64,000 nucleotides of DNA from Amorphophallus konjac. Its lineage: Eukaryota > Streptophyta > Magnoliopsida > Alismatales > Araceae. The DNA is taken from NCBI GenBank assembly GCA_022559845.1, contig CM040121.1:343330243-343394242 (forward strand). Reading direction: 5' to 3'. Position 1 is the stretch's first letter. Every line of letters starts with the position of its first letter. Positions 11,557 to 23,961 of this stretch are shown here, piece after piece. The notes under the pieces were generated by a model. It had not been told where the DNA came from. It searched no databases and saw only the letters and a list, made by a program, of their open reading frames with translations. The position numbers and the translations under genes are program-made.

Positions 11557-12507
11557 ATGGCCGCCAATAGTGCGAATTGGGAAGCTATGCAACAAACTGT
11601 TATGGGTCTTACCTAGGCCCTTCAAACGGTGGCTTAGACAGGCGCACAAGCTAGCGCCAGAGATCTCCATCGAAATTTCCGAAGCATGAACCCTCCACGA
11701 TTCTCGGGTTCGCCCAACCCTGACGAGGCTGAGAATTAGATTGATGAAATGGACCGAATATTTAATGCTATGCAATGCGCATACTAGGAGAAGGTCCTTC
11801 TTGCGACATTCAAACTCAATAAGGACGCCCGTACATGGTGGAAGGCCACCTCTGCTCATCTCCATAATGCTCAACTTACCTGGGAGGAGTTCCTTGAGCT
11901 CTTCCGCAAAAAGTACTTTTTGGAGCACGTCCGGGAGAGGAAGTCGGCCGAATTTGCCTCTCTTCGGCAAGGCATGATGTCCGTGGCCGAGTACGAGCTT
12001 CAATTCTCAAGGCTAGCACCATATGCTCCACATCTTATCAGCACAGAGCTCTTGAAGGATAATCGCTTTATGGACGGTTTAAGGCCCGTCTTTGTTCAAC
12101 AGCTTGGCCCTCAAAATATCCGCACATATACGGAGATGGTCCATCGAGCCCACTTATGTGAAAGGACCCTTGAGAAGGTCAAAAAATTCAAGGGTAAGGG
12201 AGTAGAATCTAGTTGGAAACATGATAAACAATGAAGGAAAGAGGAGAGATTTAGCATCACGGGGTCCTACAAATCCTGCGACAACAAGAAGCGATCCCGT
12301 AATGGCAACGGGAATGGAAAAAATAAGAAGGTGAAGGAAGAAGAGAAGCAAGTCATGACGGCTTGCACCTTTTGTGAGAAGTTTGGTCATTCGGCCGAGG
12401 AATGTTGGAAGTGCCTTGGCGCTTGTCTACGATGTGGTAGCAAGGAACATCGCATGCCCGATTGCCCACTTTTGAAAGATCAACCTTCTAATTGCAAACG
12501 TAGGTGA
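11557..12507 (+). pseudogene. gag: Tekay-type gag with two CCHC knuckles, broken
   Basis: It starts at ATG 11557-11559 (MAANSANWEAMQQ). The Retrotrans_gag core carries FRKKYFLEHVRERK and QGMMSVAEYELQFSRLAPYAP (about 11905-12030). Two CCHC modules lie at 12364-12408 (C-TF-C-EKFG-H-SAEE-C) and 12424-12465 (C-LR-C-GSKE-H-RMPD-C). Stops in the N-terminal half (TAG near 11613, 11637, 11738 and 11785) all sit at places where the family has glutamine or tryptophan. TGA 12505-12507 separates it from pol in the same frame. Confidence 0.85.
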
Positions 12508-12525
12508 CATGCTCATCTAAATGCC

Positions 12526-14963
12526 ATGCTAGATGAGGAAGCACCCAAAGATGATGGGTTAATGGAAGGTACCGTTCAAATTTATTCACATCCTGCCTTT
12601 GTGTTATTTGATACTGGTGGTTCTCATTCTTTTATTTCTACCACTTTTGCTAAAACTTTACCAATTTTACATGTTCCTCTACCTTCGGACCTAGCTATTA
12701 TCACACCCTTAGGTCCTGGAACCAAACTTACAACCCACTACCCAAATAGTGAGGTAACCATAGAAGGCCACAATCTCCCCGCAAACCTCATATGCCTTGA
12801 CATGGAAGGCTATGATGCCATCCTAGGTGTAGATTGGTTATGTGACCATTATGCCGACATTAATTATCGCAATAGGAGAATTTCTTTCCATAAATCGGAT
12901 CTTCCAAGATTCTCTTTCCTTGGCATCAAATATAGGAGACACCCTATCCTCATTTCTTCTCTTCACACCTGTAAACTTATCTCGCAAGGTTGTGAAGCTT
13001 CCCTTACTTCCGTAATCATTACCAAGTCCAAGGAAATCATCTTAGAAGAAATCCCCATTGTAAAAGAGTTCCCCGATGTTTTTCCATCTGAATTACCCGA
13101 TTTACCGCCCGAAAGGGAAGTAAACTTCTCCATTGAACTTATCCCCGGAGCAGCACCTATTTCAAAGGCTCCCTACAGGATGTCCCCCACGGAGCTTAAG
13201 GAGTTGAAAAATCAACTTCAGGAACTGCTGGAGAAAGGGTTTATTCGGCCTAGTACATCCCCTTGGGGAGCACCAGTTTTATCCGTCAGGAAGAAGGATA
13301 GATCTCTCCGGCTATGTATCGATTATCGGCAGTTAAATCAACTCACCATCAAGAATAAGTATCCACTGCCGCGTATTGACGAGTTGTTCGACCAAATTTC
13401 TGGTGCGGAATATTTCTCAAAGATAGACATCAGGTCTAGTTATCATCAACTAAGAATTAAAGATGAAGATATTTCCAATACTACATTCTGTAGCAGATAT
13501 GGGCACTATGAGTTCGTTGTAATGTCGTTCGGGTTAACCAATGCCCCTACAGCTTTCATGCAACTTATGAACAATGTTTTCAGGCCGTATCTCGACCGAT
13601 TTATGGTCGTCTTCATTGATGACATTCTTATATACTCCAAGACCAAGGAGGAACATGAAGAGCATTTAAGAATAGCTTTACAAATATTAAGAGAACACCA
13701 ACTCTATGCGAAGCTCAACAAATGTGAATTTTGGCTAAAGGAGGTCTCATTCCTTGGCCACATCATATCAAAAGAAGGTATCGATGTGAATCCTTCTAAG
13801 GTCGAAGCTGTCAAGAATTGGAGCCGACCGACAACTGTATATGAAATCAGGAGCCTTCTTGGTTTGGCTGGCTATTACCTGCGATTCATCAAGAATTTCT
13901 CAAAGATCGTCGTTCCACTGACCAGGCTTACAAGAAAGGAGAACCCCTTTGTATGGTCAAAGGATTATGAAGAGAGTTTCTTGACTCTCAAGGAACATCT
14001 CACTACTGCGCCTGTACTAGCACTACCCATGGAAGGTGGTGGCTTTGAAGTCTATACGGATGCATCAGGCATTGGCCTTGGTTGTGTCCTTATGCCGCAT
14101 GGTAAGGTGATTTGTTATGCTTCGAGACAATTGAAGCATCATGAGGAGAACTATCCCGTGCACAATCTGGAGTTAGCTGTTGTTATCTTCGCCTTGAAGA
14201 TATGGCGACATTACCTTTATGGGGAGAAATTCACTGTATTCTCCGACCACAAAAGTCTGAAATATCTCCTCCCAGAAAGATTTAACAATGAGGCAAAGAA
14301 GATGGCAAAAATATTTAAAGGACTTCGACTTCTCTATACAATACCATCCTGGCAAGGTGAATGCTGTAGCAGATGCTCTCAGTAGGAAACCTTTGATGAC
14401 TCTATCAAGCCTCAGGGAAGGTATGAACAATCTTATAAAAGATTTTGCACATTTGAACCTAGATATTGATACGGAAGAAGAAGGGTGTATGATTGCCAAT
14501 ATTCGGTCGCAACCCACATTTATAGAAGATCTAGTTAGATTGCAAGAGAATGACCCCACGCTGGTGGAAATCAAAACCAATCTTGACCAATGGCCAGATT
14601 TTTTTGTCTCAACCGATGGAAGGTTATTGTTCAAAGGTCGTATTTGTGAGCCGGATCATGCCGACTAAGAAGTTAATTATAGAAGAAGCTCACAAATCAA
14701 GGTATGCCATTCACCCTTATGCTACCAAAATGTACCAAGATTTAAAGAGAAATTTCTGGTGGCCCAACATGAAGAGAGAAGGAGCGGACTTTGTATCTCG
14801 CTGCCTCACTTGTCAGCAAGTTATAACGGAACATTTAAATCCCGTTGGAAAGCTAAATCTCTTAGAAATTCTTGAGTGTAAGTGGGAGAGCATAGGGATT
14901 GATTTTATCATGGGTCTGCCAAAGACAAGAGGTGGACATGATGGTATATGGGTGATCTTAGAC
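12526..14963 (+). pseudogene. pol: Tekay-type pol: protease, RT, RNase H, partial integrase
   Basis: The long open part (12526-14385) holds the protease aspartate in FDTGGSHSF (GAT 12610-12612), RT with [10 protein letters not shown] and the catalytic FIDD at 13612-13623, and RNase H with VYTDASGIG and HNLELAVV. A one-base shift near 14285 moves the frame; reading continues through [17 protein letters not shown] second shift near 14665 leads into the integrase zinc finger (H..H in EEAHKSRYAIHP, C..C in CLTCQQ) and the first catalytic aspartate in GIDFIMGLP. The reading stops at GGHDGIWVILD, where the Athila LTR begins. The RT/RNase H block is one of the longest open frames in the window. Confidence 0.9.
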
Positions 14964-15601
14964 TGATGTCCACAAACTTGTCGTTTAAAAGCCGTGCCAT
15001 AATTTTAAAAATAATCGAACTCACTCACTAAAAAGATATAAAATCTAAGTAGAGTGACAAGAACGGGTAGATCCCACAGAGAAGAAAATTTCTTTTGAAG
15101 CAAGTTGGAAAATCCTTATGTTTTGAGAAACGAATTTTGAGTGAGTTTAAACTAATGGAAAGTAAAAGTGCATGCAAATAAACCTATCTAAAGAATGTGA
15201 GAGGGTGAAAGAAGAGAAATTGGGAGGAGATAGAGAGAGAAAATAAAAAAATAATTGCATAAAAGATTAGATTTTTATTGCTAAAGGAAGAGTACACCTT
15301 TATGAAAACTAAAATTACAACTTGAGTAATCTAAAGGAAAAGAGGAAGAAATAAAGCCAAGAGGATGAAGAATAGCGTCGCCGTCTCTATGCCGAGCCTT
15401 TGAACGGATCGCGCCGCTTTGGAAGTAGACACCGCCTTGTGAGCACCAAAAGAAGAAGATCCGCCTTGGGATGTGTAAAGAATATAGAAGAGGAAGAAAT
15501 AGATGGAAGAAGAAAAGAGAGTTTAAAATAAAAACAAGTGTTGTGTGCGTGGGTGTGTTTTGAAGAGAAGATGAACAGAGATAAGAAGAGGAGGTACGGT
15601 G
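14964..15601 (-). mobile_element. Athila-type 3' LTR, distal segment
   Basis: On the plus strand it starts TGATGTCC directly after the Tekay integrase coding sequence. It continues across element B to 28851, where it ends TATCA, so TG..CA ends are present. The last five bases (CGGTG, 15597-15601) are the left target duplication of element B. No gene is seen. Confidence 0.75.
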
Positions 15602-15803
15602 TGTTAGGGTGCAATGCCCGGATACAGAGGGGGGTGAATGTATCCTTCTACAATTAATGCCCAAATAAAAACTCAAGTGCAGGATGCAATCTCAGAATAA
15701 AACCAAATTCAATTAAGCCAATGAGCAAACACATGAGACGCGCCTATTCAAGCATCTAGCGGAAGCACACTCACAATGCAAACCACTGCTCAAGAGATTT
15801 TTA

Positions 15804-15855
15804 GGTGGTTCGGTCCTCCAGACCTACATCCACCCCACACTCAAACCAAGTGTGG
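15804..15855 (-). ncRNA. Two-hairpin structure of the LTR leader (element B, 3' LTR copy)
   Basis: On the minus strand, CCACACT pairs with AGTGTGG. GGTGG pairs with CCACC around inner stem GGTC/GACC. An identical copy lies at 25241-25292 in the other LTR. Confidence 0.55.
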
Positions 15856-16554
15856 CTTCACTAACAGCTGGGCAACACAGCTTGCCAACAGAAGCTGATA
15901 CACAGCTTACCCAGGGGAACAAACTCCCCTCTTCCTCCTACCTGGAGGGAACCTCTAGCAACCCACGGTCACTAGAAACCAGAGACTCGCGTCTCTCTTC
16001 CTCTATACCAAGAGGGAACCCCACTGGTAGCAGCCCCACTACCAGTGAACCAGCCAGTAGCACTCTGCTACCAACATCCCACCAGAGGCAGAGCCTCTCT
16101 TCCTCCTAACCGGAGGGACCCCTGGACTTGCAACCCACAAGCCCAGAACTGGAGACTAGTCTCCCTTCTCCTGAGACCACAGGAGGAACCCGACCTCAGT
16201 CCAGAGGATCAGAAACAAAATAAGGACAGTAAAGAAAGGTCAAAAACACGAAATGAAAAAGACACAGCAGACTGAATGCTGGAACGATGAAACACGGAGT
16301 ATAGCTCACAATAGAGCAAACTGGTTCGGATTTGATCCTGAAACCAGAATCTATCTTCTTCTTCTTCTTTCTGAACTCTCAGCTTCGAGCTCTCTCTCTC
16401 TCTCTCTCACTCTTTCTGCTATTCTCTCTTCTTCCTCTTCTTCAGTTTTTCCTCACCTCTCTGTTTTCTTCTCTTCTTTTTACTGCATCGAACTCTCTGC
16501 ACTTCTGCCTTTTTTTTTTCTCACCTTTCGATCCGCCTTCATCTGTGGGCGAAG

Positions 16555-16680
16555 GCTTCAATATATAGTAGCAGCAGATGGATAGGGTACAAAGTGCGTG
16601 TGCCTCCCACGCTCGATCCAGAACCTTCCTGCCACGTGCCCTTATCAAATTTGTTCCTCTAGTATTGGATCACGTGCAGC
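16555..16680 (-). promoter_or_regulatory. Element B LTR promoter (3' LTR copy)
   Basis: CACGTG at 16633-16638 and 16671-16676 and a TATATAT sequence at about 16559-16567, followed on the minus strand by a GA-rich leader. The matching block in the 5' LTR lies at about 25990-26112 and is the one that would drive the genomic RNA. Confidence 0.6.
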
Positions 16681-16794
16681 CCAGTTATTGGGGAATAATC
16701 TTCCTCGGACCTGCAAGGAGATAAAAACCATTAATACTCAGAGTTCGCTATATATATATCTACCTGAAATGAGTCGGTTGACACTCAAGCTGAA

Positions 16795-17940
16795 ACTGCA
16801 CGAGGTATGTAGGAACAACAAGAGGTGCACTACACTGAGAACGACACGAGATATAGTGGTGACAAAGCAAACACTACAAAGAGAAAGACATGAGGTTCAA
16901 GGGTGACAAAACAAATACTACAAAGAGAACGACACGAGGTCTCATGAGAGCAGCACGAGGTGAGAAGGAAGTCTCACGGAGTGAAACGGTAGACAAACAC
17001 GCGATCAGAGGGAACCTGGACGAAGATAGAAACAAACAACACGAGGACATAAACACAAGAATAACACGAAGACACGAATACAAAAATAACACGACATAAC
17101 AAACAGCAAAGAGAACGGCACGAGAACAACATGGACTGAAACCAACTCGAAGACGAAAACGACACGAAAACAACATGGACTGAAACCAACTCGAAGACGA
17201 AAACAACACGAAAACAACATGGACTGAAACCAACTCGAATATGAAAACAGAAACTGACACGAAGTGTGGTCACAAAGCAAGAATGACACGGGGTTTAGGA
17301 AAGACAACACGAGGATAGAAGACAGGAACGGCTACAACGACACGTGATAAAACAAAGAAAGCAGGAAAATGACTCGAGTAACTACAGTAAATGACACGAA
17401 AACACAAGAGCAAAAATAAAAAGGATGACTCGAGATGAGCAACTAAATACTGAAGAAACGACACGAGGTGGCACAGAAAGCAACACGAGGTGCTGCAATG
17501 TTCTGCACGCAATGGAACAAAACGACACGAAGACAAGCCCTGAAAATAATGTTTAGACTTCACGCTGTACAGACTTTGAGGAGTCTGAACCAATGTACAG
17601 ACTTTAAAGGCTGTGAATACCAAGGCATGTTGAACAGACTTGAAACCTATGAAGATGGAGTGTATAGACTTGAAAGTCTGAATGCGATGTGCATACTTGC
17701 TAAATTGACACTGCAGCCCAATGAGTTAACGCTGCAACGTATACACTTTGCATTCAACTGAAGGTGTATATACTTGAAGTTTCAAGGCCATAATGTATAG
17801 ACTTTAAAAGAAGCAGTCCGATGTACAGACTTCAAATGTGAAGACATTGTGAATGCAAATGCAATGATCAGACTTCATTGTATAGACTTGGAGAACCTGA
17901 AACAATATGCATACTTGGGATGCCTGAAGACCAATGTATA
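16795..17940 (-). repeat. ACACGAGG and TGTATAGACTT motif arrays in element B LTR
   Basis: About 30 copies of GACACGAGG-like motifs occupy 16795-17530. They include a roughly 42-bp unit (ACATGGACTGAAACCAACTC with flanks) repeated three times at 17130-17245. From 17560 to 17940 a second motif, TGTA(C/T)AGACTT(G/T)A, recurs about ten times. Both arrays recur at 26230-27370. ORFs crossing them are by-products of the repeats. Confidence 0.8.
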
Positions 17941-18123
17941 ACATGACTGAACATAATCAATTATGCAATGCCATATTAGAACTAATGAAGAACTGCATTA
18001 TGATCAGAAAGTGAATACTAGCGATTTGACTCACACAAGATGACTCACAGTGAATAGCTCACTACAAAGGCCAAACATCAAAACCACCATTAAAACCATC
18101 ATCAAAATCACAGGGGCACAACA

Positions 18124-18370
18124 ATCTCCCCCTTTTTGATGATGGCAACACTACACAGTGAGTCATTTGAGAAGTCTGATGACTCAAACTATTCTCCCCC
18201 TTTGACTTCATCAAAAAGAAAATAGTTTGAGAAATTAAAGCAACCAGCATGCTATAATTGAAAACCAATCTCCCCCTTTGATATAGCCAAGATGAATCAT
18301 GGGAGGATAAGAATGCATATGAACGTGGAGATTTCAAAATGCAAGATCACAATTCTTCCCCTTTGGCAAC
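18124..18370 (-). other. Element B polypurine tracts, four in a row
   Basis: On the minus strand, AAAAAGGGGGAGAT abuts the 3' LTR (18124-18137). Further GGGGGAGA-type tracts lie at about 18195, 18270 and 18355, each preceded by a GATG/GATN-type triplet run. Multiple purine tracts before the 3' LTR are a known Sirevirus feature. Confidence 0.8.
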
Positions 18371-18488
18371 ATCAAAAAGAAAGAAACAAAAGGAGGCAGA
18401 AATGCAAATGATATGAGATGTAATTAACAAATCCAAGAGTGTGAGAGAGAGCCTCAAAATGGGCACCAAGATACAGATCACTATCTTT

Positions 18489-20786
18489 TTAAGGATTAAA
18501 ATATCTGGTATGTCTACTGGAAGGGCCACGCGGCCTGCCTTGTGGTGGTCTCCCCCTAGGAGCAGCAGAGGTATATTCTTGAGGTGGAGTTCTGCTAGAG
18601 GAAGCCTGACCAGGGGCTGAACCCAAGACAGATTGAAATTCCTTCAGGTCATTGGACAATTCAGCTAGCCAATACACCACAGCGCTTCTGACATTTGCCA
18701 CTTCAGAAATGATGTCTTCTTGGCGAATATTAACAGTTTCATATCTGTCAGTCAGAGTTGTCATTTCTGATATGAAAGCGATCAATTTATCATAGATCTT
18801 CTGGAAATCAGGACCTAGGGCACTAAATGACCCCTTCAAAACTTCTAAGGATGTCCTGATCTCAAAACAGTGATTTATAATGCTGGCAGATGACTTAAAG
18901 GAGGAAATTTGAGCATCTTGTAATTCATGAAGTGCTGTTGCGATCTTTGAACATGCCTCCTGCAAGCCTGTCATCAAAGACCTGTTGGCCTCATCTGAAG
19001 CTTTCTTGTTTAACAGAAACCTTTTCCATTCAGTTAGGAGAGAAATTTCAAGCTTCAGTAGCCTGGAATGAACTTGATTGATGTTGAGAGTGACATACTT
19101 GAGCAGATCATCCATTTTCTTATCTTGTCTTTGCATTTGCTGAGTCAAATTTATAAGAAGTTCTTCAATATTTGGCGCCCTAGCAGATAGAAGTCGAGGT
19201 TGACCTAGAGGTGTACCAAAAAATTCACAGCCAGGTGCAGTTCTCTCATCTGTTTCTTCTTGCACTGGCGTTTGGTTGTCTACTGCTGGAGCCTGATCTT
19301 CATCTTCAGCTTGGATGTCTTTGTCAGGAACTACATTTTCAGGTGCCTCTTCTTCACTAGATGATTCTGTTTCTAGGTCTATGACAGGAACTTTCTCCTG
19401 ACACTCATCCACTATTTCTTCCATGAGATCATGATCTGCAGGACTTTCAACAGGTGCCTGTTCTAGAATTTCAGATGTAACCACATTTTCAGCCTCTTCC
19501 AAGCTTTTCTCCACAGCTTCTCTTAGAATGACATTAACAAAATCAGCAAGTTCTTGATCATTACTTACTTGCTCTTGATCAGGCTGTTCCACGGGCACCC
19601 TCACTTCTTCTGATGTCTTCCCAAAAGAATCAAACAGACCATCAATGTTTGTATCTAGATCAGTCTGAATGCTGTTTTTAGACAACCTGACTTCTTCAGA
19701 TGCAATCTCGACAAGCTTCTGAAAAGAAAAAGATACTTCAGTGGGTGCAGCAGACATAGTAGACTGTGGTTGTTCAGATGGTGTTTCCTGTAGAGCAACC
19801 TCAGAAGCTGATGCTAAAACTGTTTGGGTTGAATCTTGAGGGTGTTCCAGAAGCTCCCCCTGAGCTTGTGATTCCTTAACTTTCTGGGCCTTAACCTGCC
19901 CCAAGAGAGAAGAGCCCTCCAACCCCAAAAATACTGAAACAAAATTCATGTTAAAAATGTTTCGAGCCCTAACTTCTGACATGGCCTCTCCATCCAAGGG
20001 AATCTTTGAATACTTGAAGATGTCTGTCAAATGGGCGGCGTAGGGCAGATGTCTTTTGGATCCAATACACCCCTTCATGACATTAAAAATAATTTCAGGC
20101 AAACAGATCTTTACATTCTGAATCAGACAGAACAATAGGAACCTCTATGTGTCTGTGATTCTTCCTCTAGCTCCAGTCTGTGGGGTGATTATAAAAGCAA
20201 TGATGTTCTGAAGAAGCTTGTGAAGAGGGGGAAATGACGAGGTTTGGTAAGCTTTCAGCTTCAATTGACCCTTGTCATGAATATTACTGGGTTTACCAGT
20301 AATGACCGAAAAAGCTTCGTGCAGACTATATCTAAACCCTCTCTCCACTTCCCCTTTTTCTGGAATACCGAGAGCTTTGTGGAGAGAGTCACACATTACT
20401 GCAATCTCAACCCCTTTAACAGACGAGATCAGAGCAACCTTATCTCGGCTCAAAGACAAATTATTATAAAATTCCATTACCAGGCTAGGGTAATAGACAC
20501 GGTGATTTTCTAGGAATTTCCTCCATTCCTGGAACTCAAAAATCTCCAAAAGTTCTGGAAACTTCAAAACCAGGGTTTCATCTCCGAAATCTATTATCCT
20601 TGGAGGAATAATTTTCCCACTCTCTAAAAACACGGTAGACTGAGAAGGCCTAGTACCTTGTGCAGAAGAAATATCCACCGCTATTTCTGGTTCAACACAT
20701 CTTTGCTGCTTGGACGAAGGCTCCTCAACTGTTTCTTTTCCCTTCCTCTTCCTTTCCACAGGAGCGACGGATTCTGGCTGATCCAT
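18489..20786 (-). pseudogene. Element B third ORF: plant-transposon-protein domain plus coiled coil, one in-frame stop
   Basis: One reading frame of 765 codons runs from ATG 20786 to 18489, broken only by TAG 20145-20147 after residue 213. The N-terminal 300 residues (KFPELLEIFEFQEWRKFLEN, YPSLVMEFYNN, LPYAAHLTDIF) resemble the domain found in many plant retroelement ORFs called 'putative plant transposon protein'. The middle is acidic and rich in Glu, Gln and Pro. The C-terminal half (about 470-710) is a probable coiled coil, ending in a Pro/Arg/Gly tail. It occupies the place where some Sireviruses carry a so-called envelope-like ORF, but I see no signal peptide or membrane segment, so an envelope role is not supported. 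TAG could be a recent mutation or a read-through site. Confidence 0.8.
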
Positions 20787-22683
20787 TTGTCGTAACTCTC
20801 AGAGTATCAACTCTTTCTTGCTGGTTGCTGCTGGAAATGAAGCTAGAGCCAAGAACGGAGGAGAACTCTGTGGTGGAGATGAGATTTTAGTGAAGAAGAA
20901 TGAGCGGGAGAGAAGGGTTTGAAGAAGCATACAAGACGTATCGACACGAGGAGACACAGGAAGCGGCAAGGGCACGCGAGGGTTTATGGATGTAACCTTG
21001 AGGAATAGGAAGGGTTTTGGGGGGTCACTTTATACTCTTATCGAACTTTTTCAGGAATTACCCAGACTGCCCTTATTCAATATGTAACACAGCCATTGAC
21101 CGTTAAAGTACGCTCTTCAATATATGGATATATTATATTCTTCCGAATACCTTGGTCAGTTACCTCAAGACGTTAAATCAACATGATCACAAAACTAGCT
21201 GTTAAAGGTACTTAGCCTAGAGAAGGTTACGATTAAAATACTCCTTATGTTTGTCAGGCAAAGAAATACCAAATAGATAGTTAAGCACGGTTCAATACTT
21301 CATTTAAAGGACAAGAGAGGGCATACAGAGTCAACCAATTTGTTGAGCACTAGGTAGAATTGTCCCTTTTTACACAAGGAGACATGTTTATAAGACACCA
21401 GAATCCCTGGTTACTCAGGACAGGCTACCTTTATGCCAATGAAAACCAATGACTTTTTTTGTTGACTTTTCTTTCCCCTTTTTTTTTATTTCAACTTTTC
21501 AAAAAAAAAATAGAGATAGCTAATTGTATCATGACAGAACCTCTAGACTTCTTTGATCTAGAATATCTATTTCTCCACAATTACCATTGCTCTACCACAA
21601 GGTATGGCGTATTCCCTGGTAGCACCTCTCAAGATCTTAGACACAAGACAGAACCCTTACTTAACACAATTTTTTATCCCACAGCCATCTTCACATAAGT
21701 TTCAGTTAAAACGAAATCCTCAGCAAGGCTTTTCCATTTAACAGAAATTTTTACAATGTGTTGACCAACAATTGAGGAATACCTTAGAAGGATTAAAGGA
21801 TAAAATATAACCCCCATACATTAAAGTTCTTTATTAACAGGTATAACTTGTTACAATAGATTTTGGGTGGTTTAAGGTATTCTGATCAAATCTGATAAGA
21901 GTGACAAAGCTATAAGAAGGAATTTTCCTTCAAGAGAATTCCTGAACCAAAGGGGATAAGACCAGGATAAGAAGGTGACAAACAAAATGGAGAGAGATGA
22001 GATGAGATGAGAAGCACTCCATTCAGCAAAGCAGCAAGTGAGAGATAACTCTAGAGAGTAAAGACCAGGGAGCTCACAAATAAAATCTTCCTAAGGAAAT
22101 TCAATCTAGTAACCAGAGAGTGCTCTTGAGCAATAAGCTGCAACCTCATGAGATGACTGAACTCAGCACCAATTAACCACATTGGCAGACAAAGGTTCTT
22201 CAGATACCAGATGACCTAACAAGCTCCTTTTCAGCCCACACAAGGACATCTCACACACAACTCTTGGAAATATTAATTATTTATTGAATGACATACATGC
22301 TATCAGTTGAAATGCAAGATGTTGAAGCAAACTTATGGTTTTTTTTTTCAAATAAGTGGAATGTAATGCAATGAGCACGAGTCAGTAAATTGACACAAAA
22401 ATAGCATGCCTCCCCCTGACTATGAGCATGAAGCTTCCCCTGAGAGCATGCAGTGTTTGCCATGAAAACTAAACAAATGAATTTGTGATTCATGCACATT
22501 CAGGCTACCCTGTTCAGTAGAATGACCTATGGTACTAGGCGGACAGTCTGATGGATTAAGAATTGAATTCAGATTAGGAAGGCAGCAGTAGATTTACCTG
22601 AAGCGTTCAGGCATGGGGTCGTTTTATGTGCCCTAGTTTATTACCCCTTTATTCCATCCAAGGCACACCTGTCAGGCACCTTC
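20787..22683 (-). other. Element B non-coding region where pol would be expected to lie
   Basis: No ORF with pol motifs in any frame. It holds the structured module (21374-21590), GGGGGAGG and GGGGAAG purine tracts at about 22415-22440, and a CCGCCTAGTACCAT sequence (about 22535, minus strand) that also follows RNase H in elements A and C. So the post-pol part of the region is kept while pol itself is absent. Confidence 0.7.
21374..21590 (-). ncRNA. Conserved structured module, element B copy
   Basis: On the minus strand: CAATGGTAATTG, GAGAAATA, a hairpin CTAGAT/GTCTAG with loop CAAAGAA, TGTCATGA, TAGCTATCTCT, an A/T-rich hairpin, then GAGTAACCAGGGATTCTGG with TGTCTTATAAAC. Order matches elements A and C although the stems differ. 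It lies about 590 nt upstream of the third ORF. Confidence 0.6.
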
Positions 22684-23961
22684 CTATTTTCCACTAGCAG
22701 GTACCCAAGTGGTCTTGGGTCTTGCATAGTAATTGGCCCCTTTTAGGACTGCCTGCATCCTTTTCTGTGCCAAATAGTCGTCAGAGTTCTTGATAAAACA
22801 GTTATGCATTGAATGCCCAGATAGCCCACAATAGTGGCATGAACTAGCAGGTTTCATGTTCCTCTTATGTACACTAGCATGAACTTGAGCATTAAAAGAG
22901 TGAGCATGAGGGTTTCTGTTATAATTATGAAATTTTTTTCTTTCATGACCAGCCACCCAGCAAGCAACAACGTGGTGGCCTGGTTTTCTGCAATTTGAGC
23001 AAACAGGAATTCTTTTAAGAACATATTTGTTCCTACCAAATTCTTTGAAATTTCTATTCCTACCCTGGACATGCCAGCAGTCCTTGACTGCATGGCCATG
23101 CTTCCCACAATGGGAGCAGAAAGGAGACTCTCTTCTAAAAAAGCTTGCCCAACATTCAGTGGCCTTGTGCCCAAGCTTGTTACAATTAAAACATTTGACA
23201 TGCTGGTTCAGAGAATCAGTTTTGTTGATATTAAGAGCATGTTGGTTAGCATAAGATTTAGCATGATGTGAGAGTGGTTTTTTCTTTCCATTAGCAAACC
23301 AACGTTGAACAAAGGTGTGGCCTAATCTACCACAATGCGAGCATTCACTTTTCTTTGAATGAGCAGCAGGGTTTCTATCATGATATTTCCCAGCATCCAT
23401 CATTTCAGCATTTAAATCATCCAGTTCTTTTAATTCACACTCATGCATCAAATGGCCTATCTTGTGACAGTAATGACATTTCATGATTTCCCTCTTATGT
23501 GCATGTCTCGGTATATCAGTGTGTTTTACAGCATGCACATTTTCAGTGTGATCCAATCCTTTCTTCACATGACTGACCTTATCAATAACTTTTGTTTGTT
23601 TCTGATTCTTCTGAACATTTGGTTGTTTGTTTTCTGAGGTGGTGGCTACATCTGATGCTTTGATAAAAGATGTCATTAGCTTATTTTTGAAAGCCTTTTT
23701 ATTTATATCGTTGTAGCCTAACCCTTCCTTTTGAGTATTGACCTTAACACCTAACAACCTGTCCAGATTTTCTAGACCTTTCACAAATTTTGACAGGGAT
23801 TTATTCAAATCTTCAATTTCATTTTCCAGAGAAACGATGTGTATTTCATAACTGTCAATTTCTTGTTCATTACAATTTACACATTTGCTTAGCACTTTGT
23901 TTACAATTTTGCAATCCTCAACTTCTTGTTCCAGATTTTTCATTTTTTTCAGATTCTTCAA
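22684..23961 (-). pseudogene. gag: Element B gag, C-terminal part with six CCHC modules
   Basis: A 425-residue frame. A coiled coil (1-70) and the lineage motif KEGLGYND (78-85) are followed by a His/Lys-rich region with six CX2CX4HX4C modules at residues 162-175, 207-220, 257-270, 282-295, 321-334 and 375-388. The second has Arg in place of its last Cys. The frame ends TTWVPASGK, matching the gag/pol border tail of elements A and C. Retroelement gags usually have one or two such modules. The frame joins the N-terminal part only through a one-base shift in a run of seven A's near 23942-23950. Nucleic-acid binding and RNA packaging are the likely roles. Confidence 0.85.

Larger units (their letters stand above)
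11307..14963 (+). mobile_element. Tekay/Del-type Ty3/gypsy element, truncated at both ends
   Basis: A PBS for initiator methionine tRNA, TGGTATCAGAGCC, lies at 11333-11345, followed by a short untranslated leader, gag, protease, RT, RNase H and the start of integrase (gypsy order). No Tekay LTR stands before the PBS. Instead the LTR of element A ends at 11306, leaving 26 bp that may be the tail of the Tekay 5' LTR. The integrase is cut at 14963 by the Athila LTR, so the chromodomain and 3' LTR are missing. Confidence 0.8.
15602..18123 (-). mobile_element. Element B 3' LTR
   Basis: 2522 bp, TGTTAGGG...GGGGCACAACA on the plus strand (minus strand start TGTTGTGCCCC). It contains the two-hairpin structure (15804-15855), a CT-rich leader complement (16360-16550), a TATA box and CACGTG boxes (16555-16680) and the ACACGAG array. 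Its minus-strand start shares 12 bases with the LTR start of element C. Confidence 0.92.

Noticed and set aside
16874..17310. Overlapping minus-strand ORFs of about 100-130 codons rich in Val/Phe/Ser (and the copies at 26308-26744)
   Set aside because: They lie wholly inside the element B LTR motif array. The repeats (ACACGAGG and a 42-bp unit) lack stops in several frames, so the ORFs are by-products.
18489..20786. Retroviral envelope gene
   Set aside because: The position fits the so-called env-like ORF of some Sireviruses, but I see no signal peptide, membrane anchor or fusion-like segment. It reads as a plant-transposon-protein domain with a coiled coil.
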